Part shown: in pieces, positions 25,703 to 34,603 of the stretch
Position numbering within the stretch: position 1 is the first letter of the stretch
Layout: each line of letters begins with the position of its first letter
Assembly (NCBI RefSeq): GCF_014873145.1
Contig: NZ_JADBEK010000001.1
Span: forward strand, 1,240,001 to 1,304,000
Origin: Nonomuraea angiospora
GTDB taxonomy: Bacteria > Actinomycetota > Actinomycetes > Streptosporangiales > Streptosporangiaceae
DNA length: 64,000 nucleotides
Direction: 5' to 3'
Position numbers and translations under genes: made by a program
Notes under the pieces: model-generated
What the model saw: the letters and a program-made list of their open reading frames with translations, nothing else
Databases searched by the model: none
Told to the model about the DNA's origin: nothing

Positions 25703-26808
25703 CGTCCGGCCCCACCGGCGTCGGCCGGTGTCTCCAGGCTCACCACGTCGGCCACGACGCAGGCGAGGTTGTCGGGGGCGCCGGCGGCGTACGCCAGCGC
25801 CACCAGCTCGTCGAGCACCTGCTGGGGGGCGCCGGGCCCGGTCAGCGCCTCGCGCAGCGATCCGGCCGGTACGACGGCGGACAGCCCGTCGGAGCACAGC
25901 AGGTACCGGTCGCCGGCTTCGGCGGCGTGCAGCGACAGTTCCGGCCGCGCCCCGCCCGTGCCGGTCAGCGCTCGCGCCAGCAGCGCGCGCTGCGGATGCG
26001 AGGCCGCCTCCTCCACGGTCAGCCGGCCCTCGTCGACCAGCCCCTGCACATAGGTGTGGTCATGGGTGATCTGGAACAGCTCGCCGTCCCGCACCAGGTA
26101 CGCCCGGGTGTCACCGATGTGCACCAGCGCCAGCCGGGAACCGGACCACAGCAGCGCGGTCAGCGTGGTCACCGCCTCACCCGACGGCGTCGAGGCGGCG
26201 ATCTCCCTGATGGCCCGGTCGGCTTCTCCGACCGCCTCCGCGAGCGCGCCGAGCAGGTCCTCTGCCGGTACGGCCAGCGTCTCCAGCGGTTTGAGCGCGT
26301 CCACGGCCGCCGCGCTCGCCAGGTCCCCGCTCCAGCCGCCTGCGCCGTCGGCCACCGCGAGCAACCGGGGGCCGGCGTACGCGGTGTCCTCGTTGCTCGT
26401 GCGCACCAGTCCCAACTCTGACCGGGCCGCGTAACGGAGCCCCAGCATGGTCGCCGTCTCTTCCACGGTGCTTCCCCTCCCCGACAGATAGTCGACGAGG
26501 AACGTGGCCAGCTGCCCACGGGCGGCGGTCTCGGCCAGCACCTGCTCCCAGTAGCCGGCGATCTCCTCGGCCGCCGCGCCCGCCGGCAGGTCGCACACCC
26601 GCCGGATGCGCGCCAGCGGCATGCCCAGCCTCCGCAGCCAGGCGATCAACCGGGCCCGCTCCAGCTGCGCCGGGTCGTAGAACCGGTATCCGGACTCGCC
26701 GTCCACCGCGGCAGGTCGCAGCAATCCGAGCTGGTCGTAGAGCCGCAGGGCCTTCGGCGACAACCGCGCCGCCCGAGCGAACGCCCCGATCGTCAGCAGC
26801 CGCACCAT
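25699..26808 (-). CDS. MerR helix-turn-helix fused to a PP2C-type protein phosphatase
   Basis: A 369-residue fusion. Residues 1-110 are a MerR DNA-binding domain (LTIGAFARAARLSPKALRLY, GYRFYDPAQLERARLIAWLR). Residues 125-369 are a PP2C serine/threonine phosphatase with metal-binding motifs intact: RTSNEDTAY (Glu140/Asp141), VADGAGG (Asp154), IGDTRAYL, CSDGLSAV and PDNLACVV. The protein could couple phosphoprotein or signal sensing directly to promoter control. The start is ATG 26808 or GTG 26805, preceded by GAGGAGG. Its stop overlaps the MFS start. Confidence 0.87.
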   Translation of the reverse strand: MVRLLTIGAFARAARLSPKALRLYDQLGLLRPAAVDGESGYRFYDPAQLERARLIAWLRRLGMPLARIRRVCDLPAGAAAEEIAGYWEQVLAETAARGQLATFLVDYLSGRGSTVEETATMLGLRYAARSELGLVRTSNEDTAYAGPRLLAVADGAGGWSGDLASAAAVDALKPLETLAVPAEDLLGALAEAVGEADRAIREIAASTPSGEAVTTLTALLWSGSRLALVHIGDTRAYLVRDGELFQITHDHTYVQGLVDEGRLTVEEAASHPQRALLARALTGTGGARPELSLHAAEAGDRYLLCSDGLSAVVPAGSLREALTGPGAPQQVLDELVALAYAAGAPDNLACVVADVVSLETPADAGGAGR

Positions 26809-26886
26809 TCCTCCTCGTCCCGGCCCCTGTGGCCGGTGCCGACGATGCTGCCGCTTCACCCAAGGGGAAGGTCAACACGGCACTTT

Positions 26887-26969
26887 CCGGAAACCAGTTC
26901 CGCATGCACGCCGGGGGCGAGTTGCGAAACCGAAGCCGCGTTCCCTATCTTTATCGGAACACGGTTCCG
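26887..26969 (+). promoter_or_regulatory. Tandem inverted repeats upstream of the aldo/keto reductase
   Basis: CGGAA-ACCAG-TTCCG lies near 26888-26902 and the longer CGGAAC-ACG-GTTCCG at 26955-26969. Both share the CGGAA/TTCCG half-site. The second overlaps the likely core promoter of the gene at 27001 and is a candidate operator for an unidentified regulator; the divergent MerR-PP2C protein is one possibility. Confidence 0.5.
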
Positions 26970-27000
26970 TTTACATCTCCTCATGGAGGAAACACAGTCA

Positions 27001-28019
27001 TGCAGTACCGCACCTTGGGCCGTACCGGCGTGCAGGTCAGCTCCCTCGTGCTCGGCGCGATGAACTTCGGCAAGATCGGGCGCACCACCCAGGACGAGGC
27101 CACCGCCATCGTCGACGCCGCCCTCGAAGCCGGGATCAACCTCATCGACACCGCCGACATGTACGGCGACGGCGAGTCGGAGGAGATGGTCGGCAAGGCC
27201 ATCGCCGGCCGCCGCGACGACATCGTGCTGGCCACGAAGGCGGGCATGCCGATGGGGGAGGAGCGCAACCATCGGGGCGGCTCGCGCCGCTGGCTGGTCA
27301 CCGAGCTGGACAACAGCCTGCGCCGCCTCGGCGTCGACCACGTCGATCTCTACCAGCTCCACCGGTGGGACCCGGCGACCAGCGACGAGGAGACGCTGTC
27401 GGCCCTGACCGACCTCCAGCGCGCGGGGAAGATCCGCTACTTCGGCTCCTCGACCTTCCCCGCCCACCGCATCGTCCAGGCCCAGTGGGCCGCCCGGGAC
27501 CACCACCTGAGCCGTTACGTCACCGAGCAGCCCAGCTACTCGATCCTGCAGCGCGGGATCGAGAGCCACGTGCTGCCCGTCACCGAGGAGTACGGGCTCG
27601 GCGTGCTGGTGTGGAGCCCGTTGGCCTCCGGGTGGCTGTCGGGCGCGATCCGGGAGGGCCGGGAGATCGCCACCAACCGCTCGGCGTTCATGCCGCGGCG
27701 CTTCGACACCTCCATCCCGTCCAACCGCGCCAGGCTCGACGCGGTCGAGCGCCTGGCGGAGGTCGCCGACGCGGCCGGGCTGACGATGATCCAGCTGGCG
27801 CTCGGGTTCGTGACCGCGCATCCGGCCGTGACCAGCGCGATCATCGGCCCGCGCACCCTGGACCACCTGCGCTCGCACCTCGCCGCCGCCGACACGGTGC
27901 TCCCCTCCGACGTGCTCGACGCCATCGACGCCATCGTCGCGCCCGGCGTCGACCTGGCCCCGGACGAGAAGCACGACACCCCGCCTTCCCTGCTCGACCC
28001 GTCGCTACGCCGCCGCTGA
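27001..28019 (+). CDS. Aldo/keto reductase
   Basis: A 338-residue NADPH-dependent (beta/alpha)8 oxidoreductase. It has the family signature GINLIDTADMYGDGESEEMVG (Asp/Tyr of the catalytic tetrad), VLATKAGMPM (Lys), YQLHRWDP (His) and a C-terminal cofactor site AIIGPRTLDHL. This resembles the YakC/Tas-like AKR group acting on aldehydes or ketones. ATG 27001 has GGAGG correctly placed. Its stop is five bases from the stop of the convergent SnoaL-like gene. Confidence 0.9.
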
Positions 28020-28023
28020 CCGC

Positions 28024-28422
28024 TCAGGCGGATTCCCACCACACCAGATTGGCGGCCACCCGGGCCACCGGCTCGATGATCTCCCACGCCTCGGCGATCA
28101 GCCCGTCGTCCAGCCGGAAGATGTCGACGACCGCGATCTCAGGCCCGGCGCCGGGGAGCCGGCGCCGCGAGTACATCACGACGTGATCGCCGTCGGCCAG
28201 CACGTGATGGATCTCGACCTGCATGCCGGCGAGCGGGACGAGCGCGGCGCGTACGGCGGCGAGCCATTCCGCCTTGGTCGAGGAGGTCGGGCCCGGCCGG
28301 TGATGGACGAAGTCCTCGCTCAGCACCGGCGCGAGCGCGTCGACGTCGCCCGTCGCGACCAGTGCCGTCAGCGCCCGCTGGACGATGCCCTTGTTGTCTG
28401 TGGTCATGTTCGGCGTAGTCAT
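28024..28422 (-). CDS. SnoaL-like / NTF2-fold protein
   Basis: A 132-residue protein of the SnoaL/ester cyclase-like NTF2 superfamily: VQRALTALVATGDVDALAPV, FVHHRPGP, then a beta-sheet region HHVLADGDHVVMYSRRR and VDIFRLDDGLIAEAWEII. Such proteins bind small hydrophobic molecules or act as cyclases or isomerases. It does not by itself indicate a polyketide cluster. The start at 28422 is preferred over upstream codons because the fold begins there. Confidence 0.8.
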   Translation of the reverse strand: MTTPNMTTDNKGIVQRALTALVATGDVDALAPVLSEDFVHHRPGPTSSTKAEWLAAVRAALVPLAGMQVEIHHVLADGDHVVMYSRRRLPGAGPEIAVVDIFRLDDGLIAEAWEIIEPVARVAANLVWWESA

Positions 28423-28508
28423 GGCGGCAGTGTTTCGACCGTCGCCGCGGTTGTCGATGAACTCCCATTTCATGGCGCCCGGAGCCACGACGAGTAACAT
28501 CGACGGGC

Positions 28509-29279
28509 ATGTACACGGTCGGGGAGCTGTTGCGGCAGTGGCGGCATCGCCGGCGACTCAGCCAGCTCGATCTCGCGATCGCCGCCGACGTCTCGGCTCG
28601 GCACGTCAGCCTGGTGGAGACCGGCAAGTCCAACCCGAGCGCCGACATGATCCTCCGGCTCGCGGACCAGCTCGAGGTGCCGTTGCGTGAGCGCAACCGG
28701 CTGTTGCTGGCCGCCGGCTTCGCACCCCGCTACGCCGAGCGGCCGCTCGGTGGGGACGCGCTGTCGGCGGCCTGGGGCGCGGTCGAGCGGGTGCTCCGCG
28801 CGCACGAGCCGTACCCGGCGCTGGTCATCGACCGCCGGTGGAACATCGTGATGACCAACCGCGCCCTGGGCCCGTTCCTCGCGGACGTCGCTCCCGACCT
28901 GCTGCGTCCGCCGATCAACATGCTGCGGCTGGGACTGGACCCGCGCGGGCTGGCCCCTCGGATCGTCAATCTGGCCGAGATGCGCGTGGTGCTCCGCGCC
29001 CGGATCGCGCGCCAGCTCGCCACCGCTCCCGACCCCGAGCTCGCCGCGCTCTACGAGGAACTGCTGGCACCCGGCTCCGAGGACGCGGGCCGGCCGGTCG
29101 AGTCCGAGGTCGTGATCCCGATGATCTTCAACTTCGGCGGGCGGGAACTGCGGCTGTTCTCGACCACCACGACGTTCGGCACTCCGATGGACATCACGCT
29201 GGACGAGGTCGCGATCGAGTCGTACTACCCGGAGGACGAGGAGAGCGCCGACTACTTCAGGAGCCTCGCCGGCGCTTGA
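28509..29279 (+). CDS. XRE-family regulator with MmyB-like ligand-binding domain
   Basis: A 256-residue regulator. The N-terminal Cro/CI helix-turn-helix (WRHRRRLSQLDLAIAADVSA, VSLVETGKSNPS) is followed by an MmyB-type PAS-like domain (about residues 95-250: PALVIDRRWNIVMTNRALGP, NMLRLGLDPRGLA, TTFGTPMDITLDEV). MmyB-type proteins bind fatty acid-like ligands and often control adjacent oxidoreductases. It is divergent from the SnoaL-like gene. The downstream NmrA-like gene, a common partner, survives only as a remnant. Confidence 0.88.
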   Translation: MYTVGELLRQWRHRRRLSQLDLAIAADVSARHVSLVETGKSNPSADMILRLADQLEVPLRERNRLLLAAGFAPRYAERPLGGDALSAAWGAVERVLRAHEPYPALVIDRRWNIVMTNRALGPFLADVAPDLLRPPINMLRLGLDPRGLAPRIVNLAEMRVVLRARIARQLATAPDPELAALYEELLAPGSEDAGRPVESEVVIPMIFNFGGRELRLFSTTTTFGTPMDITLDEVAIESYYPEDEESADYFRSLAGA

Positions 29280-29280
29280 C

Positions 29281-29296
29281 CTCAACCTCGGTTGAG
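29281..29296. promoter_or_regulatory. MerR-type dyad in front of a gene remnant
   Basis: CTCAACC-TC-GGTTGAG, preceded by TTGAC, has the form of MerR-family promoters in actinomycetes. No MerR gene adjoins it and the following reading frame is broken, so it looks like an orphan operator. Confidence 0.45.
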
Positions 29297-29305
29297 ATCC
29301 CAGGA

Positions 29306-29560
29306 TTGCTGATCGCGGGCGTCGCCCGCAGGTTCCGGATCGGATTCTCTTTCAACCGCGGCGCGGTCGCCGACCTGCTCCTGGAGCGCGGTCACGAGGT
29401 GGTGGCGTACGTGCGCTCGGGGGAGTCCCCGGCCGCGAAGGCGCTCTCCGCTCGGGGAGCGCGGCTCGCCACCGGTGACCTCGCCGATCCCGACGCGCTC
29501 CAACGGGCCTGTACGGGCGCCGACGCGGTTTTCGGCCTCTCGGTCGCGAGGCCGGGCTGA
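29306..29560 (+). pseudogene. NmrA-like NAD(P)-binding protein, N-terminal remnant
   Basis: Without a start codon, the frame reads GAVADLLLERGHEVVAYVRS and then GARLATGDLADPDALQRACT and ADAVFGLSVARPG before a stop. This is the first Rossmann half of an NmrA/SDR protein; the glycine-rich loop is degraded (ARRFRIGFSFNRG) and everything after the fourth strand is missing. A 42-codon frame that follows (29569-29694) is unrecognised and may be another scrap. Confidence 0.65.
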
Positions 29561-29906
29561 TCAGCATGACCGTCGACGGCCGGCACCGGCGGATCCGGCC
29601 GCGCGCCGACGACCTGGGCGACCGCTTCCCGGGCCTGCTCGACCCGATCCTGCGCCTCAGCGCGCCCGAGTCGCCGGACAGCGGCCTGCTGTGACGCCCT
29701 GACCGCCGTCCCCGAGCTGTCACCGAATTAGGGGGCAGGCCGTGAAGCGGCCACGAATGGTCGGAGCCGGGGTTCTGGCCGTGGCTGCCCGACGGCCGGC
29801 CCGGAGGGTCGAAACTCATCACCCGGCTCGTGACATTTACATCTGTCTCCCGCGGGCCCTCACGTGGAGGATCGGTTCGCGTAACCCCACCCCATAGGGA
29901 GCAGTC
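29561..29906. other. Degenerate intergenic stretch
   Basis: No gene is supported here. The region holds the end of the NmrA-like remnant, an unrecognised 42-codon frame ending in SPDSGLL, and then non-coding sequence up to the SRPBCC remnant. Together with its flanks it looks like decayed gene content. Confidence 0.4.
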
Positions 29907-30050
29907 ATGACCGTCTCGCCCGTGGCCAGGACCGTCCGGATCGAACGCGCCTACGCGGCCACGCCCGAGCACGTCTGGCGCCTGTGGACCACCGGCGCCG
30001 GCATCGAGTCCTGGTGGTCGCCCGACGGCTTCACGGCGGGAAGACTCTGA
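29907..30050 (+). pseudogene. SRPBCC/AHSA1-type protein truncated after 47 residues
   Basis: ATG 29907 has a GGGAG ribosome site and encodes ARTVRIERAYAATPEHVWRL, then WTTGAGIESWWSPDGFTAGR and a stop. This is the canonical N-terminal third of an activator-of-Hsp90-like START domain protein. Intact members are about 150 residues, so roughly two thirds is missing. The following 196 bases hold no recognisable continuation. Confidence 0.7.
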
Positions 30051-30246
30051 TCCCCTCACGCTCGTGGTGCGCACCATCTCATCCTTGAACGGCCACGACG
30101 CCGCTCTCGCCCCCCGCCTGCGCCGCCGCACGCTCGGAGCGGATCCGGGTCGCCGGCATGCCGGCCCGTCCAGGACTCCCACCGGCGCCGGATCCGGCAC
30201 CCGGCCGCGGCCTCTACTCTGGTCAGCCAGGACGCGAGGGCGGGCG

Positions 30247-31389
30247 GTGAGCGGATTGGCGGAGCTGTGGCGATCCGACCGCGTCCTGCGGCTGGCGCCG
30301 GCCGGCGCGGCCGCCTGCAGCGCCCTGCTGCCGGTGGCGCAGGTGCTGCTGGCGTTCAGCTACATGGACAACGACGCGCGCACGGGGCTGTGGAGCCTCG
30401 CGGCGACGGGGGCGTACCTGCCGCTGCACCTGCGCCACGTCTGGTACGCGGCACACGCGCGGCGGCCACCGGCCGGCGTCTGGACCTTCGCCGTGATGGC
30501 CGCCGTCATCCTCGGCGCCACCCCCTTGGCCGGGAACATGTGGCCGCGGTCGTACGCGGCCCTGGTGGTGTCGGCGCTGCTGGTGCTGCCGGCGCCGTGG
30601 TCCTACCTCGTGTACGTGACGGTGGCGGCCGCGGCGGCGCCGATCGGCTACGCGCTGGGGCTGCCGTGGACGTCGGCGCCGTGGCTGCTGTTCTCGGTGC
30701 TGGCCGGCAGCGCGGCGCTGCTGCTGCTGGTCTGGCTCCCCGCCGCGCTGACCCGGCTGCGGGCGGCCAGGGAACTGCTCGCCCAGCAGGCGGTGGCGCA
30801 GGAACGCCGCCGCCTCGACGACGACCTGCGCCGGAGCCTCGGCCGCGCACTGGAGTCGATCGCCGCACGCGGCGAACAGGCCGGGCGGGCGCTGGAGTCG
30901 GTCGCGGTGCATGGGGAACAGGCCGGGTGCGCGCCAAAGTCGGCCCCGGCGCATGGGGAACAGGCCGGGTGCGCGCCGAAGTCGGCCCCGGCGCATGGGG
31001 AACAGGCCGGGTGCGGCAAGGTCGGGGGAGCCGTGCCCGAGGGACTGCCGGACGAGCTGGCCGCGCTCGCCGACGACTCCAGACGCACGCTCGCCGACGC
31101 CAGGCAGCGCGTACGCGGCTACCGCCGGCCGTCGTTGCGCGCCGAGCTGGAGACCGCCGCGACCCTGCTGGCCGCGGCCGGCATCGAGACCCGACTGGAG
31201 CTTCCGCGCGGCGGCGTGCCCGACGCCATCGCCCCGCAGTCCCGGGCCGCGCTGCGCGCGACGGTCACCCGGCTGCTGCGCACCGGCGCCGTACCCTCCT
31301 GCACGATCACGGTGACCTCCACGGACGGCCGCCCGCGGCTGGAACTGCGCACCGGCGAGGCGACCGAGACGATCGAGATACCGGCATGA
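30247..31389 (+). CDS. Histidine-kinase-like membrane protein without catalytic His (pseudokinase) and with 14-residue repeats
   Basis: A 380-residue protein with about five transmembrane helices (residues 15-165), like its neighbour kinase. The dimerisation box reads LDDDLRRSLGRALESIA (190-206), where DesK-type kinases have DLHDLLG; Arg195 replaces the phospho-accepting His. Next come four copies of a 14-residue unit of the type HGEQAGCAPKSAPA (about 207-262). The C-terminal ATPase-like region keeps SLRAELETAATLLAAAGIET but lacks the N-box and glycine-rich lid. The start at GTG 30247 is preferred over 30064, which adds Arg/Pro-rich residues. Its stop overlaps the kinase start (ATGA). It probably modulates that kinase. 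Confidence 0.75.
   Translation: MSGLAELWRSDRVLRLAPAGAAACSALLPVAQVLLAFSYMDNDARTGLWSLAATGAYLPLHLRHVWYAAHARRPPAGVWTFAVMAAVILGATPLAGNMWPRSYAALVVSALLVLPAPWSYLVYVTVAAAAAPIGYALGLPWTSAPWLLFSVLAGSAALLLLVWLPAALTRLRAARELLAQQAVAQERRRLDDDLRRSLGRALESIAARGEQAGRALESVAVHGEQAGCAPKSAPAHGEQAGCAPKSAPAHGEQAGCGKVGGAVPEGLPDELAALADDSRRTLADARQRVRGYRRPSLRAELETAATLLAAAGIETRLELPRGGVPDAIAPQSRAALRATVTRLLRTGAVPSCTITVTSTDGRPRLELRTGEATETIEIPA
30868..31020 (+). repeat. 42-bp in-frame tandem repeat, about four copies
   Basis: Copies begin near 30868 (degenerate), 30910, 30952 and 30994. The second and third are nearly identical over CATGGGGAACAGGCCGGGTG and the following bases. Exact multiples of 14 codons keep the frame open, and the high identity points to recent duplication. 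Confidence 0.85.
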
Positions 31390-32527
31390 CCGCCTCCATC
31401 CCGCCCCGCTGGGTGCTGCGGCACCCGCACTGGCCGCTGATCGCCCTGCACGTGCCGCTGACCCTGCAGGTGCCGGTCTACACGGTCCTCGGCATGGACG
31501 GCCCGCCCGGCAACCCGGCCGCCGCGACGGTGGGGGCCGCCGCGGCCGGTGCGATCCAGCTGCGGCACAGCCTCGCGGCGGCCCGGGGCGAGCGCCCCGC
31601 GGGCTGGCCCTGGAGCCTCGCGGCGCTGGTGCTCCTCGCGGACCTGCCGATCTGGTGGCTCGGCTCGAACTGGGAAGCCTTCGGCATCTTCGCGCTCGCC
31701 TCGATGCTGACCTTGTTGCGCAGAGGGTGGTTGCCGGCGGCGGCCGCCACGCTGCAGTTGACGGTCAACGCGACGAGAGAGGCGCTGACGGGGCTGCAGG
31801 ACGAGGGCACGGTCGCGCAGGCCGCCCTCCTCGGCATGTACGCGGTGGTCGCCACCGGCCTGTACGCCGCGGCCCTGGTCGGTGGCGCCCGGCTGGTCCG
31901 GCTGCTGAACGAGCTGGACGCCGCCCGTACCGAGCTGGCCGCGACCGCCGTCGGCGAGGAGCGGATCCGGGTCTCGCGCGACCTGCACGACCTGCTCGGC
32001 CAGAGCCTGTCGGCGATCGCCCTCAAGGGCGACCTGGCGCTGCGGCTGCTCACCAGGGACTTGGTCGCCGCCCGCGCCGAGATCGAGAGCCTGACCGGCG
32101 TGGCCCGCGACGCGCTGCACGACGTACGGGCGATCACGCGGGACCAGCACGCCGTGTCGCTGCGTACGGAGATCGACGGGGCCGCGGCCCTGCTCGGCGC
32201 CGCGGGCGTGGACACCCGGCTCGACGTGGCCGACCTGCGGTCGCTGCCCGCCTCCGCGCAGAGCGCCCTGGCGTGGGCCGTCCGAGAGGGCACCACTAAC
32301 CTGCTGCGCCACAGCGAGGCCGGCTCCTGCACCATCGCCCTTTCCCGCCGGCACGGGAGAATACGGCTGGAGATCGTCAACGACGGCGTCCGCGGCGTCG
32401 CCGCCGTCGGGACCGGCTCCGGGCTCGCCGGGGTGGCCGAGCGGGCCGAGGCCGTGTCCGGCTCGTTCGAGGCCGGTGTCCGAGACGGCCGGTTCCTGCT
32501 GTCGGTCGAGATTCCCGAGGAGGTCGC

Positions 32528-32531
<4 letters not shown>
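31386..32531 (+). CDS. DesK/NarX-like sensor histidine kinase
   Basis: A 381-residue membrane kinase. About six transmembrane helices (residues 15-172) precede HisKA_3 with ERIRVSRDLHDLLGQSLSAI (phospho-His201). A HATPase domain follows with N-box AWAVREGTTNLLRHSEA and lid GTGSGLAGVAERAEAVSG. It autophosphorylates and transfers to the LuxR-type regulator encoded next, whose GTG start overlaps this stop (GTGA). The stimulus is unknown; the DesK resemblance suggests a membrane or envelope state (inference). Confidence 0.9.
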
Positions 32532-33133
<602 letters not shown>

Positions 33134-33168
33134 AACCTGTCGATGCCGGCCGGACGCCGCGCGAGCTG

Positions 33169-33573
33169 TCAGCGGTCGGGGGTCAGGAGGGGTTTGACGT
33201 CCACGATCGGGGTCGCGTCGAGGGCTTCGAGGTTGCGCACGTGGACGCGCGTGCCGTCGATGGCCAGGATGTGGACGACGTGCAGGCCGATCGGGTTGGG
33301 ACGGTCGGGCGCCCGGGTGGCGAAGACGCCGGAGAGCGGCCGGGCGGTGTCGCCGCGCGGATGCACGGTGAGCGTGTCGCGGTCGGCGCGGTCGAGCCAG
33401 GTGAGCAGCAGTACGTCGGCACCCGGGGTCAGGCCGTCGAGGGCGGGGGCGTACTGACCGTCGAAGACGAGCCAGGCGTCGGGCGCTCCCTCGTCGGGCT
33501 GCCGGGGCGCCTCCGCCCGATCGGTCAGCGTCGACTCCACGCGCCCGATCGGGCGCAGCGTGTATTCGGTCAA
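33169..33573 (-). CDS. TrmO-like tRNA methyltransferase (TsaA-fold)
   Basis: A 134-residue protein of the TsaA/TrmO beta-barrel family, which uses SAM to methylate N6 of threonylcarbamoyladenosine at tRNA position 37. It has YTLRPIGRVESTL near the N-terminus, HPRGD, and the signature APDRPNPIGLHVV. A TTG start at 33573 is inferred from GGAAAGGA upstream and the family's usual N-terminus (TEYTLRPIG). The gene stands alone between the DesK-like operon and the DUF1152 gene. Confidence 0.82.
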   Translation of the reverse strand: MTEYTLRPIGRVESTLTDRAEAPRQPDEGAPDAWLVFDGQYAPALDGLTPGADVLLLTWLDRADRDTLTVHPRGDTARPLSGVFATRAPDRPNPIGLHVVHILAIDGTRVHVRNLEALDATPIVDVKPLLTPDR

Positions 33574-33630
33574 GGGTCCTGGATCCTTTCCTGAGCGGGC
33601 GTGCCGTACCCGAAGCAAGGCACCGGGTCT

Positions 33631-34578
33631 CTAGTGTGGGAACGCCTTCGGCGGGCGGGGCGTCACCTCGTCGCGGAACTCCTCGATGACGGAGACGACC
33701 TGGCGCATGAGCACGGTGTCCTGGAGCCGGTCCAGGTAGAGCGAGCGCCGGGCCAGCGCGTCGAGGTCCACGGCGAAGTAGATGGCCATCAGCGGGTTGA
33801 CGAACAGCTCGCTGCCCTTCGTCCTGTCGGTGAAGCGCACATCCCCGAACTCGCCGCGCACGGCCGCCGCGATCGAGCCGTTCACGATGCTCGGGTACGC
33901 CGGCAGCTCGGCCTGGGCGTGGGCGACGGCGTCGAGGTAGAGCGCGCCCGCCTTCGTGGTCCTGGAGACGGAGAACGCGCCCAGGTAGGCGCCGTCGCGT
34001 TCGAGGGCCGCCAGGTTCTCCAGGACCTGTACGTGGTTGACGCCGTGATAGGCGTCCACGCCGAAGCCCAGGCAGGCCACGACCTTCTCGGGGACGTCGA
34101 GGGCGTGGGCGGCGGCCAGGCTCGTCATGTCGTCGGCCGGGGTGCCGAGGCCGGCCTCGTCACCGCGCATGAGGATGTCGGTGCCGCCGTCCACCAGGAC
34201 GACCGCGTCCAGGTCGAGGTGCTCGGCGAGCTTCGCGTACGCAGCCCGCAGCGGGCGGACGCCCACCTTGGGGAAGGCGTACACGGTCGACGGCTGGCCG
34301 TGCGTGGCCAGCCAGCGGGCCAGGCAGCCCTCCGGGAAGTACCAGTCGCGGGCCTCGGTGTCCGGGCGGATCTCCGCGACATCCTCGAACAGCCAGACGT
34401 CGAGGTCGAGGGCGTCGAGGTGGCTGAACGACAGGTTCGCCAGGTGCACCTCCTTGCCGGCCTCCCGAAGGGTCAGGGCGAGGGGTAACCCGGCGTACAC
34501 GTCGGAGCCTCCGCCCGCACCGGCGACGAGGATCCGGCGGCGACGCTCAAGCCGGGCGAACAGGGGCGAGTCGAACAT
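33631..34578 (-). CDS. DUF1152 domain-containing protein
   Basis: A 315-residue protein matching the DUF1152 family throughout: VAGAGGGSDVYAGLPLALTL near residue 18 (a nucleotide-binding-like glycine loop), LVDGGTDILMRGDE, and GFGVDAYHGVNHVQVLENLA. The molecular function of the family is not established. The gene is isolated, and no operon partner is evident. Confidence 0.85.
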   Translation of the reverse strand: MFDSPLFARLERRRRILVAGAGGGSDVYAGLPLALTLREAGKEVHLANLSFSHLDALDLDVWLFEDVAEIRPDTEARDWYFPEGCLARWLATHGQPSTVYAFPKVGVRPLRAAYAKLAEHLDLDAVVLVDGGTDILMRGDEAGLGTPADDMTSLAAAHALDVPEKVVACLGFGVDAYHGVNHVQVLENLAALERDGAYLGAFSVSRTTKAGALYLDAVAHAQAELPAYPSIVNGSIAAAVRGEFGDVRFTDRTKGSELFVNPLMAIYFAVDLDALARRSLYLDRLQDTVLMRQVVSVIEEFRDEVTPRPPKAFPH

Positions 34579-34603
34579 GGATCACATCTTCCACCGAAGA
34601 GGC

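Noticed and set aside
29569..29694. 42-codon frame after the NmrA-like remnant
   Set aside because: No family resemblance or ribosome site; treated as part of the degraded patch.
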